Shown: in pieces, positions 1-6,481 of the stretch | Layout of the letters: each line of letters opens with the position of its first letter | Position numbering within the stretch: the first letter of the stretch is position 1 | Assembly (NCBI GenBank): GCA_001508835.1 | Contig: LGFB01000018.1 | Coordinates: 1 to 12,190 of the forward strand | From: a bacterium 42_11 | GTDB taxonomy: Bacteria; Synergistota; GBS-1 | DNA: 12,190 nucleotides | Reading direction: 5' to 3' | Position numbers and translations under genes: made by a program | The notes under the pieces: generated by a model | What the model was told of the DNA's origin: nothing | Database searches by the model: none | Seen by the model: the letters and a program-made list of their open reading frames with translations, nothing else

Positions 1-37
1 GAACCTTTTAAAAGGTTCCCCTTTTATTTTTGTTTTT
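1..37 (+). terminator. Probable intrinsic terminator of the gene upstream of the window
   Basis: Positions 1-18 form a perfect 18-bp palindrome (two 9-nt arms, GAACCTTTT and its complement). A T-rich run follows at 21-37. This is the layout of a rho-independent terminator for a + strand gene ending left of the window. The left arm may extend beyond base 1, because the right arm is followed by CCC that could pair with unseen G residues. A bidirectional role cannot be judged from here. Confidence 0.6.
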
Positions 38-41
38 CGGG

Positions 42-70
42 TTGAATCTTTTATCATGAAAGTATATAAT
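42..70 (+). promoter_or_regulatory. Sigma-70-type promoter of the kor-gdh operon
   Basis: A -35 element TTGAAT lies at 42-47 (4 of 6 consensus bases) and a perfect -10 element TATAAT at 65-70, with an ideal 17-bp spacer. Transcription would start near 77, giving a leader of about 43 nt before korD. The position just after an upstream terminator supports this as the start of a new transcription unit. Confidence 0.8.
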
Positions 71-119
71 GTAAAGTACAGAAGCAACAAATGTTAGGAC
101 AAGAGGGGGGTCATAGGGA

Positions 120-329
120 GTGGCGGGGCAATATAAGGTTGTGATAAATGAGAAATGGTGTAAGGGGTGTGGTCTGTGTGTAGCCTTTTGCCCCAAAAAT
201 GTGCTTGTTATGGGAGAGAGATTAAAGGCGGAGGTTAAATATCAGGAAAACTGTATAGGTTGTAGGAGATGTGAAAATTACTGTCCCGATTTTGCCATAA
301 TTGTTGAGGAGGCGGAGAGGGTTGGGTAG
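120..329 (+). CDS. korD: 2-oxoacid:ferredoxin oxidoreductase delta subunit (2[4Fe-4S] ferredoxin)
   Basis: A 69-residue ferredoxin-like subunit that passes electrons from the 2-oxoacid oxidoreductase catalytic core to soluble ferredoxin. Two classical [4Fe-4S] motifs are visible: Cys14, 17, 20 and 24 followed by Pro, and Cys45, 48, 51 and 55 followed by Pro. The start is GTG at 120. A strong Shine-Dalgarno run (GAGGGGGG, ending at 110) precedes it, and an in-frame TAG at 114-116 rules out any earlier start. Its end overlaps the start of korA by 8 bp, and the korA ribosome-binding site lies inside this gene, which suggests coupled translation. The assignment as a Kor delta subunit rather than a free ferredoxin rests on the korA-korB-korC genes that follow. 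Confidence 0.9.
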   Translation: MAGQYKVVINEKWCKGCGLCVAFCPKNVLVMGERLKAEVKYQENCIGCRRCENYCPDFAIIVEEAERVG

Positions 330-1455
330 GGTTGTTTTTTGGCAGGGTAATCGTGCAGTCGCTATGGGGGCTATAATGGCTGGTGTTAAGTTTTACGCAG
401 GTTATCCTATAACACCTTCATCTGAGATAGCAGAAATACTTTCCGCTGAGCTCCCCAAGGTGGGGGGCATTTTTATACAAATGGAAGATGAGATAGGGAG
501 TATTGCAGCGGCTATCGGTGCATCCCTGGCGGGATTGAAAAGTATGACTGCTACAAGTGGACCAGGGTTTTCTTTGAAGCAGGAAAACATAGGCTTTGCT
601 ATAATGGCTGAAGTTCCAGTTGTTATAGTTGATGTTCAGAGGGGAGGTCCCTCTACAGGTACCCCTACGAAGCCTTTTCAAGGAGATTTCATGCAGGCAA
701 GATGGGGAACCCATGGCGGATTTCCTCTTGTTGTTCTCTCTCCATCTTCCGTGAAGGAATGTTTTGAGCTTACTATAGAAGCCTTTAACCTTGCAGAGCG
801 CTTTAGAACCCCTGTGGTTCTTCTAAGCGATGAAGTCGTTGGCCACATGAGGGAGAGAATCGAACTCCCAGAGGATAGTGAGGTAAAAATCTATAACAGA
901 AAGAGGCCAAAAGCTTCTCCCTTGAACTATAAGCCTTATGAAGCAGATCCCGAGGACGATATCCCGCCGATGGCTGCATACGGAGAAGGTTATTGCTTTC
1001 ACGTTACAGGGCTCGTTCATAATGAATACGGACTTCCGACCAATGACCCTAAGGAAATAGAGGCTTTGAACTTACGATTATTGAGGAAGTTTGAAAAAGG
1101 GAAGGATCTTTTAGTTAAATTCTCCAGCTTTGAACTTGAAGATGCAGAGGTTGTCATAGTAGCTTTTGGTTGTGTTGCAAGGTCTGCTATGGGCGCTTTA
1201 AGAGAAGCGCGCAAATTGGGTTATAAGGTTGGACTGTTTAGGCCTGTTATACTGTGGCCCTTTCCGGAGGAACCTTTGAAAAAGATAGCTTCGAAGGTAA
1301 AGGCAATTATAGTGCCTGAAATGAACCCTGGGCTCATGGTTAGAGAAGTTGAGAGAGTTGTTGGTGGTAGATGTGAGGTTCACAGCTTGATTAGACTTGA
1401 CACTGAAATAATTACGCCCGAACAAATTTTAGAGAAGGTAAAGGAGGTTGCCTGA
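322..1455 (+). CDS. korA: 2-oxoacid:ferredoxin oxidoreductase alpha subunit, probably 2-oxoglutarate type
   Basis: Catalytic alpha subunit of a cytoplasmic enzyme that oxidatively decarboxylates a 2-oxoacid to an acyl-CoA, reducing ferredoxin (or the reverse). The N-terminal pyrimidine-binding (PYR) domain shows the family signatures WQGN near residue 8, YPITPSSE at about 28-35, MEDE at about 54-57 (a conserved Glu in this region contacts thiamine diphosphate), TSGPG at 78-82 and QRGGPSTG at 106-113. The C-terminal part (about 260-370) resembles transketolase C-terminal domain III. TTG at 322 is chosen as start because AGGAGG at 307-312 sits 9 nt before it; this gives 377 residues, usual for the family. 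An in-frame TTG at 301 lacks such a site. Substrate is inferred from the gdhA neighbour; sequence alone does not exclude branched-chain 2-oxoacids. Confidence 0.9.
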   Translation: MGRVVFWQGNRAVAMGAIMAGVKFYAGYPITPSSEIAEILSAELPKVGGIFIQMEDEIGSIAAAIGASLAGLKSMTATSGPGFSLKQENIGFAIMAEVPVVIVDVQRGGPSTGTPTKPFQGDFMQARWGTHGGFPLVVLSPSSVKECFELTIEAFNLAERFRTPVVLLSDEVVGHMRERIELPEDSEVKIYNRKRPKASPLNYKPYEADPEDDIPPMAAYGEGYCFHVTGLVHNEYGLPTNDPKEIEALNLRLLRKFEKGKDLLVKFSSFELEDAEVVIVAFGCVARSAMGALREARKLGYKVGLFRPVILWPFPEEPLKKIASKVKAIIVPEMNPGLMVREVERVVGGRCEVHSLIRLDTEIITPEQILEKVKEVA

Positions 1456-1456
1456 G

Positions 1457-2287
1457 ATGCCCCGTGAGAATATTGCTCGATTTTTAAGATTGGGGCTTTT
1501 CCCTCATATATTCTGTGCGGGTTGTGGGCATGGTATAGCCTTTCATGCTCTTATACGAGCCTTTGACGCTCTGGGATATAACCCGGAAGAGGTTATGGTA
1601 GTTTCTGGAATAGGATGTTCCTCCAGGATTCCAGGTTATATTAACGCTAATACCCTTCATACTACGCATGGTAGGGCACTTGCTTTTGCAACTGGTATTA
1701 AGCTTGCTAAGCCTCATTTGAGAGTGGTAACGGTTATGGGAGACGGCGATTGTGCAGCTATAGGTGGAAATCACTTTATTCATGCTGCGAGACGAAACAT
1801 AGATATTACAGCAATAGTGTTGAATAACTATATTTATGGGATGACTGGCGGGCAGGCTTCTCCAACTACCCCTCATGGAGCTAGAGGCTCAACGGCTCCC
1901 TATGGTTTTATAGAACGTCAATTTGATTTGTGTAATCTTGCTGTTGCCGCTGGTGCTGTTTATGTGGCGAGGGCTACGGTTTTCCATATATCCCAGATGG
2001 AAAGCTTTATAAAGAAGGCTTTGCAAAAGAGAGGGTTTTCCTTTGTGGAGATTATCTCTACCTGTCCTACCCAGTTCGGAAGGAGAAATAGACTCAGGGG
2101 AGCTGTTGAAATGATGGAATGGTTGAAGAATAATAGTGTCCCTCTTTCTAAAGCTAAGGAGATGTCAGATGAAGAATTAGAGGGTAAAATAGTTATCGGA
2201 GAGTTTGCGGATAAGGAGATGATAGAGTATACAGAGCTTTATCATAGCTTGTGCAAGGCAGCTATTGGGGAGGGAATGTCCAAATGA
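1457..2287 (+). CDS. korB: 2-oxoacid:ferredoxin oxidoreductase beta subunit (thiamine diphosphate binding)
   Basis: The 276-residue beta subunit carries the pyrophosphate-binding (PP) half of the thiamine diphosphate site. Visible motifs are CAGCGHG at residues 20-26, the metal- and diphosphate-binding GDGD at 95-98 with the paired NN at 123-124, GMTGGQ at 128-133, and a late STCP motif typical of the family. ATG at 1457 is the start because AAGGAGG at 1441-1447 lies 9 nt before it; an in-frame TTG at 1448 touches that site and is unlikely. It begins one base after the korA stop and ends in a 4-nt ATGA overlap with korC, so the subunits are probably made together. It pairs with KorA in the active site. 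Confidence 0.92.
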   Translation: MPRENIARFLRLGLFPHIFCAGCGHGIAFHALIRAFDALGYNPEEVMVVSGIGCSSRIPGYINANTLHTTHGRALAFATGIKLAKPHLRVVTVMGDGDCAAIGGNHFIHAARRNIDITAIVLNNYIYGMTGGQASPTTPHGARGSTAPYGFIERQFDLCNLAVAAGAVYVARATVFHISQMESFIKKALQKRGFSFVEIISTCPTQFGRRNRLRGAVEMMEWLKNNSVPLSKAKEMSDEELEGKIVIGEFADKEMIEYTELYHSLCKAAIGEGMSK

Positions 2288-2835
2288 TAGAGCGTTTTGA
2301 AGTTAGATTCTCGGGGGCTGGAGGGCAGGGGGTAATTCTTGCAGGAATAATCCTTGGAGAGGCTGCGGCTATTTATGAGGGGAAACGAGCAGTTCAGACT
2401 CAGTCATATGGACCTGAGGCAAGGGGTGGAGCCAGCAAGTCTGAAGTAGTTATAAGTGATGTGGAGATAGATTATCCTAAGGTTACTCTTCCTGATATAG
2501 TTATAGCTTTAACGCAAGAATCTGCAGATAAGCATAGTATTGATTTAAAAGAAGGCGGTATACTTATAGTTGATGATTTCTTTGTTAAAAGGATACCCCA
2601 AATCAAAGGTAAGCTTTTACATCTTCCAATAGTAAAAACAAGTGTGGATACTTTTGGGACTCCTCTTTTTGCCAATATAATAGCCTTAGGAGTGCTATGT
2701 GCTCTGATAGAGGGCTTAGTTAAAAAGGAGTCCTTTGAGAAAGCCATACTTGCAAGGGTACCTCAAGGTACGGAGGATAAGAATCTTAGAGCTTTTAATA
2801 TAGGATATGAAATAGGTAGGGCGGCGGTTGATTAG
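2284..2835 (+). CDS. korC: 2-oxoacid:ferredoxin oxidoreductase gamma subunit
   Basis: The 183-residue gamma subunit completes the four-subunit complex. It shows the family's N-terminal FSGAGGQG loop at about residues 9-16 and the QSYGPEARGG segment near 42-51. ATG at 2284 overlaps the korB TGA (ATGA), with AGGG at 2271-2274 placed 9 nt upstream. The subunit order delta-alpha-beta-gamma, with all genes in one tight unit, is the usual arrangement of this enzyme type. Termination is at TAG (2833-2835), 44 bp before gdhA with no promoter or terminator visible in between, so cotranscription with gdhA is likely. Confidence 0.9.
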   Translation: MIERFEVRFSGAGGQGVILAGIILGEAAAIYEGKRAVQTQSYGPEARGGASKSEVVISDVEIDYPKVTLPDIVIALTQESADKHSIDLKEGGILIVDDFFVKRIPQIKGKLLHLPIVKTSVDTFGTPLFANIIALGVLCALIEGLVKKESFEKAILARVPQGTEDKNLRAFNIGYEIGRAAVD

Positions 2836-2879
2836 TAAGGTGAGAAAAAGAAGAGGAGGGCTATATGGAGGTGGGGGGG

Positions 2880-4136
2880 ATGTGTGAACATAAGGTTAGC
2901 TTATTTGAGAATGTTATTAAGCAGATGGAAGTGGCAAGACCGTACCTTCCCAATGTTGAAGATGATTTATTTGAGGTGCTTAAGTATCCTAAGGAAACCC
3001 TCATTATGCATCTTTCTGTTAGAATGGATGACGGGAAAGTAAAAGTCTTCAGCGCTTATCGTTCTCACCATAATAACGCTTTAGGTCCGTATAAAGGTGG
3101 TGTTCGTTATCATCCACAAGTAACCCTTGATGATGTGATGGCTCTCTCTGTTTTGATGACTTGGAAATGTGCCGTTGTTGGCTTACCTTATGGTGGGGGA
3201 AAAGGCGGAATAGCTTGTAACCCTAAGGAGATGTCTCAGGGAGAGCTTGAGAGGTTAAGTAGAGCTTATGCCCTTGCGGTGTCCCGTTTTGTGGGTGTTG
3301 ATTATGATATTCCTGCACCTGATGTCAATACAAATCCTCAGATAATGGCATGGTTCTTAGATACATACGAGAAAGTGAAGGGTTGGAGTGAGCCTGGCGT
3401 TTACACAGGTAAACCTATGGTTCTTGGAGGATCCGAGGGTAGGAAGGATGCAACCTCAAGAGGGGGCGCCTATGTTACGAGAGAGGCAATGAAGGTTTTC
3501 GGTATAAAGGAAGGAGCTACATGTGCTATCCAAGGGTTTGGTAATGTAGGCTCCTTCGCTCATAAACTCTACAAGGAATTGTTAGGGCTTAAGGTTATAG
3601 CTGTTAGTGATATAGGAGGGGGAGTATACAATCCTAACGGGTTTGATCATGATAAACTTTTAAAGGTTCTTAATGAAACTGGAACTGTTGCTAATTATCC
3701 TGATGGTGATAAGATAAGTAATGAGGAGCTTTTGGAACTTAATGTAGATATATTGGTCCCAGCCGCTATTGAGAATGTAATTACAGAAGAGAATGCCCCA
3801 AGGATTAAAGCTAAGCTCATTTCCGAACTGGCTAATGGTCCAGTTACTCCTGAGGCAGATAAGATACTTTTTGATAAAGGTGTTATTTGCTTGCCTGATA
3901 TTTTAACTAATGCGGGGGGAGTTACTGTTTCTTATTTTGAGTGGATCCAGAATAGGACTGGGCATTATTGGCCTATTCAGAAAATTTACGAAGAGCTTGA
4001 TAGAATGATGACTAATGCTTTCCTTGCTGTGTATGAAGTTCACAGGAAGTATAACATAGATATGAGAACTGCAGCATATGTTTTAGCCATAGGTAAGGTT
4101 GCTGAAGCAACTAAGGTAAGGGGTATTTGGCCTTAG
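2880..4136 (+). CDS. gdhA: Glutamate dehydrogenase (hexameric type)
   Basis: Interconverts glutamate and 2-oxoglutarate + ammonia with NAD(P). At 418 residues it has the usual length of the small hexameric family. The substrate lysines Lys72 (in GPYKGGVRYHP), Lys96 (in TWKCAVVGL) and catalytic Lys108 (in PYGGGKGG) keep the 24- and 12-residue spacing of characterised enzymes. Catalytic Asp148 lies in APDVNTNP. The Rossmann loop GFGNVG is at 219-224, and the conserved LTNAGGVTVSYFEW segment is present late in the chain. ATG 2880 is preferred over in-frame ATG 2865: GGAGGT at 2867-2872 is 7 nt before 2880, whereas the site before 2865 is too close. NAD versus NADP preference cannot be read safely. 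Placement after korDABC suggests 2-oxoglutarate as the shared intermediate. Confidence 0.95.
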   Translation: MCEHKVSLFENVIKQMEVARPYLPNVEDDLFEVLKYPKETLIMHLSVRMDDGKVKVFSAYRSHHNNALGPYKGGVRYHPQVTLDDVMALSVLMTWKCAVVGLPYGGGKGGIACNPKEMSQGELERLSRAYALAVSRFVGVDYDIPAPDVNTNPQIMAWFLDTYEKVKGWSEPGVYTGKPMVLGGSEGRKDATSRGGAYVTREAMKVFGIKEGATCAIQGFGNVGSFAHKLYKELLGLKVIAVSDIGGGVYNPNGFDHDKLLKVLNETGTVANYPDGDKISNEELLELNVDILVPAAIENVITEENAPRIKAKLISELANGPVTPEADKILFDKGVICLPDILTNAGGVTVSYFEWIQNRTGHYWPIQKIYEELDRMMTNAFLAVYEVHRKYNIDMRTAAYVLAIGKVAEATKVRGIWP

Positions 4137-4149
4137 ATTTTGATATTGT

Positions 4150-4186
4150 GGGCATTCCTCTTACTAAGAAGGGGGATGCCCTTTTT
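4150..4186 (+). terminator. Intrinsic terminator of the kor-gdh operon
   Basis: A 13-bp stem (4150-4162 with 4169-4181, GGGCAT outer arm, including two G-U pairs) encloses a 6-nt loop ACTAAG and is followed at once by TTTTT at 4182-4186. It begins 13 nt after the gdhA stop. This is a strong rho-independent terminator. Confidence 0.92.
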
Positions 4187-4187
4187 A

Positions 4188-4196
4188 TGTTATAAT
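4188..4196 (+). promoter_or_regulatory. Extended -10 promoter for the secreted-protein gene
   Basis: TGTTATAAT at 4188-4196 combines the TG extension with a perfect -10 hexamer. No good -35 element exists, since the expected place is filled by the terminator stem. Transcription would start near 4203, about 17 nt before the ATG at 4220. The element abuts the terminator U-tract, so the two transcription units are back to back. Confidence 0.5.
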
Positions 4197-4882
4197 TTAA
4201 ATTGCGAAAAGATATAGACATGGTGAAAAGGATTTTTATTGTTGTTCTTGTTTTGTGCCTTTTTGATAGTCTTCAAGCAAAAGCTCTTGATTGGATCTGG
4301 AGCGATCCAGAGGGTAATGATGCTTACCGCTTTTATTCCTCTAATCGTTTGTTTTTATATTCAAGTCCACATCAAGATATTAGTCTTTGCTATCGAAAGG
4401 GTAGAACAAAGAAAGGAGCTCCTTTTTTAGTTAGGAAAGCGCCCTTGGGGGATTGGGAATTTATATCTTGGTTTAAGGTACAAGAGAGGCGTCCTGGTAC
4501 TTCTTTTGGCTTAATTCTTTGGGATGGTGGCGAGTCTAAAAGTTATCATCTTCTTTTCGGCCTCAGTGATGAAGATAAGTTAACCCTTGAGGGGAGTCTC
4601 CCTAAAAGGTGTGGTTTAACTCCTCTTTTTGAAGTTCTCTTTAAGGTTAGAAATGGCCTTTTAAAAGTAGAAAAGAGCGGAGATGAATACGGTTTTTATT
4701 TTAAAGAGGATTTAAACGAGAGTTAGCAGTTTCTTGGTAAACTTAACCTTAGAGAAGGTCTTCTGAAATACGTGGGTTTCTTTGCTAAGTCTGTTGGTGA
4801 GTATCAATCAAGTGTAGAATTCTATAATTGGGAATTTAAGCCAGCTTTGTCCGAAAGGCATGCCTTTAAAGTTAAAAATATC

Positions 4883-5167
4883 CTTTTCTATGGTATCTCA
4901 GATGAGGATCATGTTGATCTTTCCGAGGTTATCGCTCCTGATGGTTATGGAGATGGTAGATTCTTTATGGAACTTGAGGGAAGTGGAGTTGCTATAACTG
5001 CCATTGAGATAAGAGGATACTGTAAGGGGAAGAATATTTTATGGAATACGATTCCTGGTGATGGGGTACCAAGTATAGCTGTTTTGGACAAATCAAGGAG
5101 GATTTTGAATTCCCCTTCGGGGAGCGTAAATATTCCGGTAAGTGGAGATAGTGGTTTCGATCTTTAT
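4883..5167 (+). repeat. Domain repeat copy A in the secreted protein
   Basis: This encodes residues of about 222-316. Core signatures are FMELEGSG, AITAIEIRG, ILWNTIPGDGVPSIAV, a short turn, ILNSPSGSV and FDLYV. The alternation of hydrophobic residues suggests a beta-sandwich-like fold (inference). The copy continues into a further strand pair (DFLFEAILW, then KISFPV) that copy B lacks before its stop codon. Confidence 0.7.
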
Positions 5168-5305
5168 GTTTCGGTTCCTGAAACAATACCAAGTGAAGAT
5201 TTTTTATTCGAGGCTATTCTCTGGCTTTCTAACGGTGGGAAGATAAGTTTTCCTGTTCAGAAAAAGGAAATTTATAGATTTCCACTTAATGTTAAAGAGT
5301 GTACT

Positions 5306-5587
5306 GTTTTGGGGATCGGCGTAAAAGACTATGTTTCGAATTCTGAAGAGTTAAAAAAAGATCTTAAACCTGATCTTCAATTGAAACTCACAGTTGAAGG
5401 AAACGGGATTATAACGGGCATAGAGCTTTATTCTGGTAACAATTCTTTGGTTAATTGGAATACTTATTTCGGAGATGGTCATCCTGTTATAGCAGTAACC
5501 GACGAGAGCGGAGAGATTTTAAGCGCTTATGATGGTTCTCTTTGTCTTAAAGTTTGCGGCTGTAAAGTTTTTGAACTTTGGTGTTAT
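5306..5587 (+). repeat. Domain repeat copy B in the secreted protein
   Basis: This encodes residues of about 363-456 and matches copy A position by position: LKLTVEGNG, IITGIELYSG, VNWNTYFGDGHPVIAV, ILSAYDGSL and FELW. Shared invariants are WNT, GDG, P.IAV.D and GS. It stops soon after the FDLYV-equivalent strand. Its end is unusually Cys-rich (four Cys in the last 15 residues), unlike copy A. Confidence 0.7.
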
Positions 5588-5674
5588 TAGAATGACTTCG
5601 TTTTTTCAAGATTTGGTTTCTTTAGGTATAGTCATGAAAATAATGGCTCCGGTTAAGGGTGCTTTCAAGGAACC

Positions 5675-6313
5675 ATGAGCTTAAGAGAGCTTATTAAAGG
5701 GCTTGATTTAAAAGGGGTTTTTTCAAGCTCGATTTCCTCTCATCCTTTTGAAATAGCTATGGCTACTATTCTTTCGCAAAATACTTCTGATATGAATGCT
5801 ATTAAGGCTTTCAATTGCTTAAAAGAAAAGTTGGTTGGAGAAATTACTCCTCAAAGAATCCTTTCGCTTAGTGTGGAAGATTTAGAGATGGCTATTTCCT
5901 TTTCAGGGTTAAAGAAAAGCAAGGCCAAAGCTATCTTTAGTCTTGCTCGTAAAGTTACCGAGCTATGGGATGGAGATTTAACAAAGGTTCTTCGTGAGGA
6001 GGACCCAAGAAAAGCTTTAATGAGTATTGATGGTATAGGTCCAAAGACTGCAGATGTTATACTTCTTCATCTTGGATATAATGAAACATTTGCAATCGAT
6101 AGGCATATTGAGAGAGTTGTAAAAAGATTTGGTTTGTCAAATCAAAAAGATAGCTATGAATTTGTTAGATTGAAACTAATGAGTATTTTTCCACCAGAGG
6201 AGAGGTTAAGGGCTCATAAGTTGTTGATACTCATAGGAAGAGAGTTTTGTCGTCCCCATAAACCTAATTGCTATCCTTGCCCACTTAGGAAGGGGTGTAA
6301 AAGTTCATCTTGA
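5675..6313 (+). CDS. nth: Endonuclease III-type DNA glycosylase / AP lyase (HhH-GPD, [4Fe-4S])
   Basis: A base-excision repair enzyme that removes damaged bases and cleaves at abasic sites (family knowledge). The 212-residue chain shows SQNTSD at 34-39, the helix-hairpin-helix IDGIGPKTADVIL at 118-130 with the lysine expected for lyase chemistry (Lys124), and the catalytic aspartate in AIDRHIERV (Asp142). A C-terminal iron-sulfur loop has Cys192, 199, 202 and 208, the exact C-x6-C-x2-C-x5-C spacing. Lys plus Asp indicates a bifunctional enzyme rather than a MutY-type monofunctional one. ATG 5675 is the earliest possible start, because an in-frame TAA lies at 5654-5656. Its ribosome-binding site (AAGGA at 5667-5671) is only 3 nt away, so initiation may be weak or coupled to upstream translation. 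Exact base specificity is not determined. Confidence 0.9.
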   Translation: MSLRELIKGLDLKGVFSSSISSHPFEIAMATILSQNTSDMNAIKAFNCLKEKLVGEITPQRILSLSVEDLEMAISFSGLKKSKAKAIFSLARKVTELWDGDLTKVLREEDPRKALMSIDGIGPKTADVILLHLGYNETFAIDRHIERVVKRFGLSNQKDSYEFVRLKLMSIFPPEERLRAHKLLILIGREFCRPHKPNCYPCPLRKGCKSSS

Positions 6314-6338
6314 CTTTATTCTGTTTTGCTGATATTAT
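6310..6338 (+). promoter_or_regulatory. Promoter of the glpF-dha-glpP operon
   Basis: TTGACT at 6310-6315 (5 of 6 consensus) and TATTAT at 6333-6338 (5 of 6) are separated by 17 bp. The -35 element overlaps the TGA stop of nth. Transcription would begin near 6345, giving a leader of about 137 nt before glpF, long enough to hold the hairpin at 6402-6438. Confidence 0.75.
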
Positions 6339-6387
6339 TATGAATGGATAGGGAATATCTTATTTATACAATGTTATATGGACTTGG

Positions 6388-6411
6388 TGGCAGAGGATGG
6401 AGAAAGCCACG
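6388..6411 (+). promoter_or_regulatory. Candidate antiterminator pairing in the glpF leader
   Basis: GTGGC at 6388-6392 is complementary to GCCAC at 6407-6411, which is also the inner part of the left arm of the larger hairpin at 6402-6438. The two pairings exclude each other, as expected for an antiterminator/terminator switch. Only 5 bp are involved and the 14-nt loop is unremarkable, so this is tentative. Confidence 0.3.
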
Positions 6412-6444
6412 CTTCTGAGAAAGAGGTGTGGCTTTCTATTTAGA
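6402..6444 (+). terminator. Leader hairpin upstream of glpF, likely regulated terminator
   Basis: A perfect 10-bp outer stem (6402-6411 with 6429-6438, AGAAAGCCAC and its complement) continues inward for 6 more pairs, two of them G-U, to a 5-nt loop at 6418-6422. The right arm ends in CTTTCT and is followed by ATTTAG, a broken U-tract. It lies between the operon promoter and glpF, so it would block the operon unless relieved. GlpP-family proteins act on such leader terminators, and a glpP homologue ends this operon. It could also stop read-through from nth. Confidence 0.65.
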
Positions 6445-6481
6445 TAAAAGTATAAAATCTAATTAAAAGGGGGGTATTAAA

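Larger units (their letters stand above)
4220..5590 (+). pseudogene. Secreted protein with concanavalin-like domain and duplicated C-terminal domain, interrupted by in-frame TAG
   Basis: The frame from ATG 4220 runs 168 codons to TAG at 4724-4726 and then stays open, in the same frame, to TAG at 5588-5590 (456 codons counting the inner TAG). Residues 1-23 look like a Sec signal peptide: MVKR, a hydrophobic core IFIVVLVLCLF, and a QAKA cleavage site. Residues of about 50-205 resemble a concanavalin-like (DUF1349/LamG-type) domain: LVRKAPLGDWEF, then FGLILWDGG, then LKVEKSGDEYGFYF before the stop and GFFAKS / VEFYNWEF after it. The domain therefore spans the stop. Residues 222-316 and 363-456 are two related copies of a domain I do not recognise. 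A start at 4772 is unlikely because it would begin mid-domain without a ribosome-binding site. Alternatives are recent gene decay, a sequencing error or amber read-through. Ligand and function are unknown; an extracytoplasmic location is inferred. Confidence 0.65.

Noticed and set aside
1484..1876. A 130-codon minus-strand frame opposite korB
   Set aside because: It is antisense to the conserved thiamine-diphosphate region of korB, has no family signature and no promoter; the same holds for other long antisense frames at 10934-11308 and 8477-8887.
120..2835. Assignment of the four-subunit enzyme as pyruvate or indolepyruvate oxidoreductase
   Set aside because: Indolepyruvate enzymes have two subunits with fused ferredoxin motifs. 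The subunit layout and the neighbouring gdhA fit the 2-oxoglutarate type better, although substrate is not proven.
4239..4430. A 63-codon frame starting in the signal-peptide region of the secreted protein
   Set aside because: It overlaps the signal peptide and first domain in another frame, has no ribosome-binding site and ends without any domain; a shadow of the real frame.
4220..5656. Genome-wide reassignment of TAG to an amino acid
   Set aside because: TAG is a normal stop elsewhere in the window: gdhA ends with TAG just before a strong terminator, and korD, korC, the small dha-operon gene, the dhaM fusion and glpP also end with TAG at family-typical lengths.
5592..5678. A 28-codon open frame from ATG 5592 ending in an ATGA overlap with nth
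   Set aside because: The overlap hints at coupling, but there is no Shine-Dalgarno site before it, the peptide has no recognisable feature, and it sits beside the end of a probably decaying gene.
6345..6481. A metabolite-binding riboswitch in the glpF leader
   Set aside because: The leader holds essentially one long hairpin and no multi-helix conserved core that I recognise; protein-mediated antitermination by GlpP explains it better.
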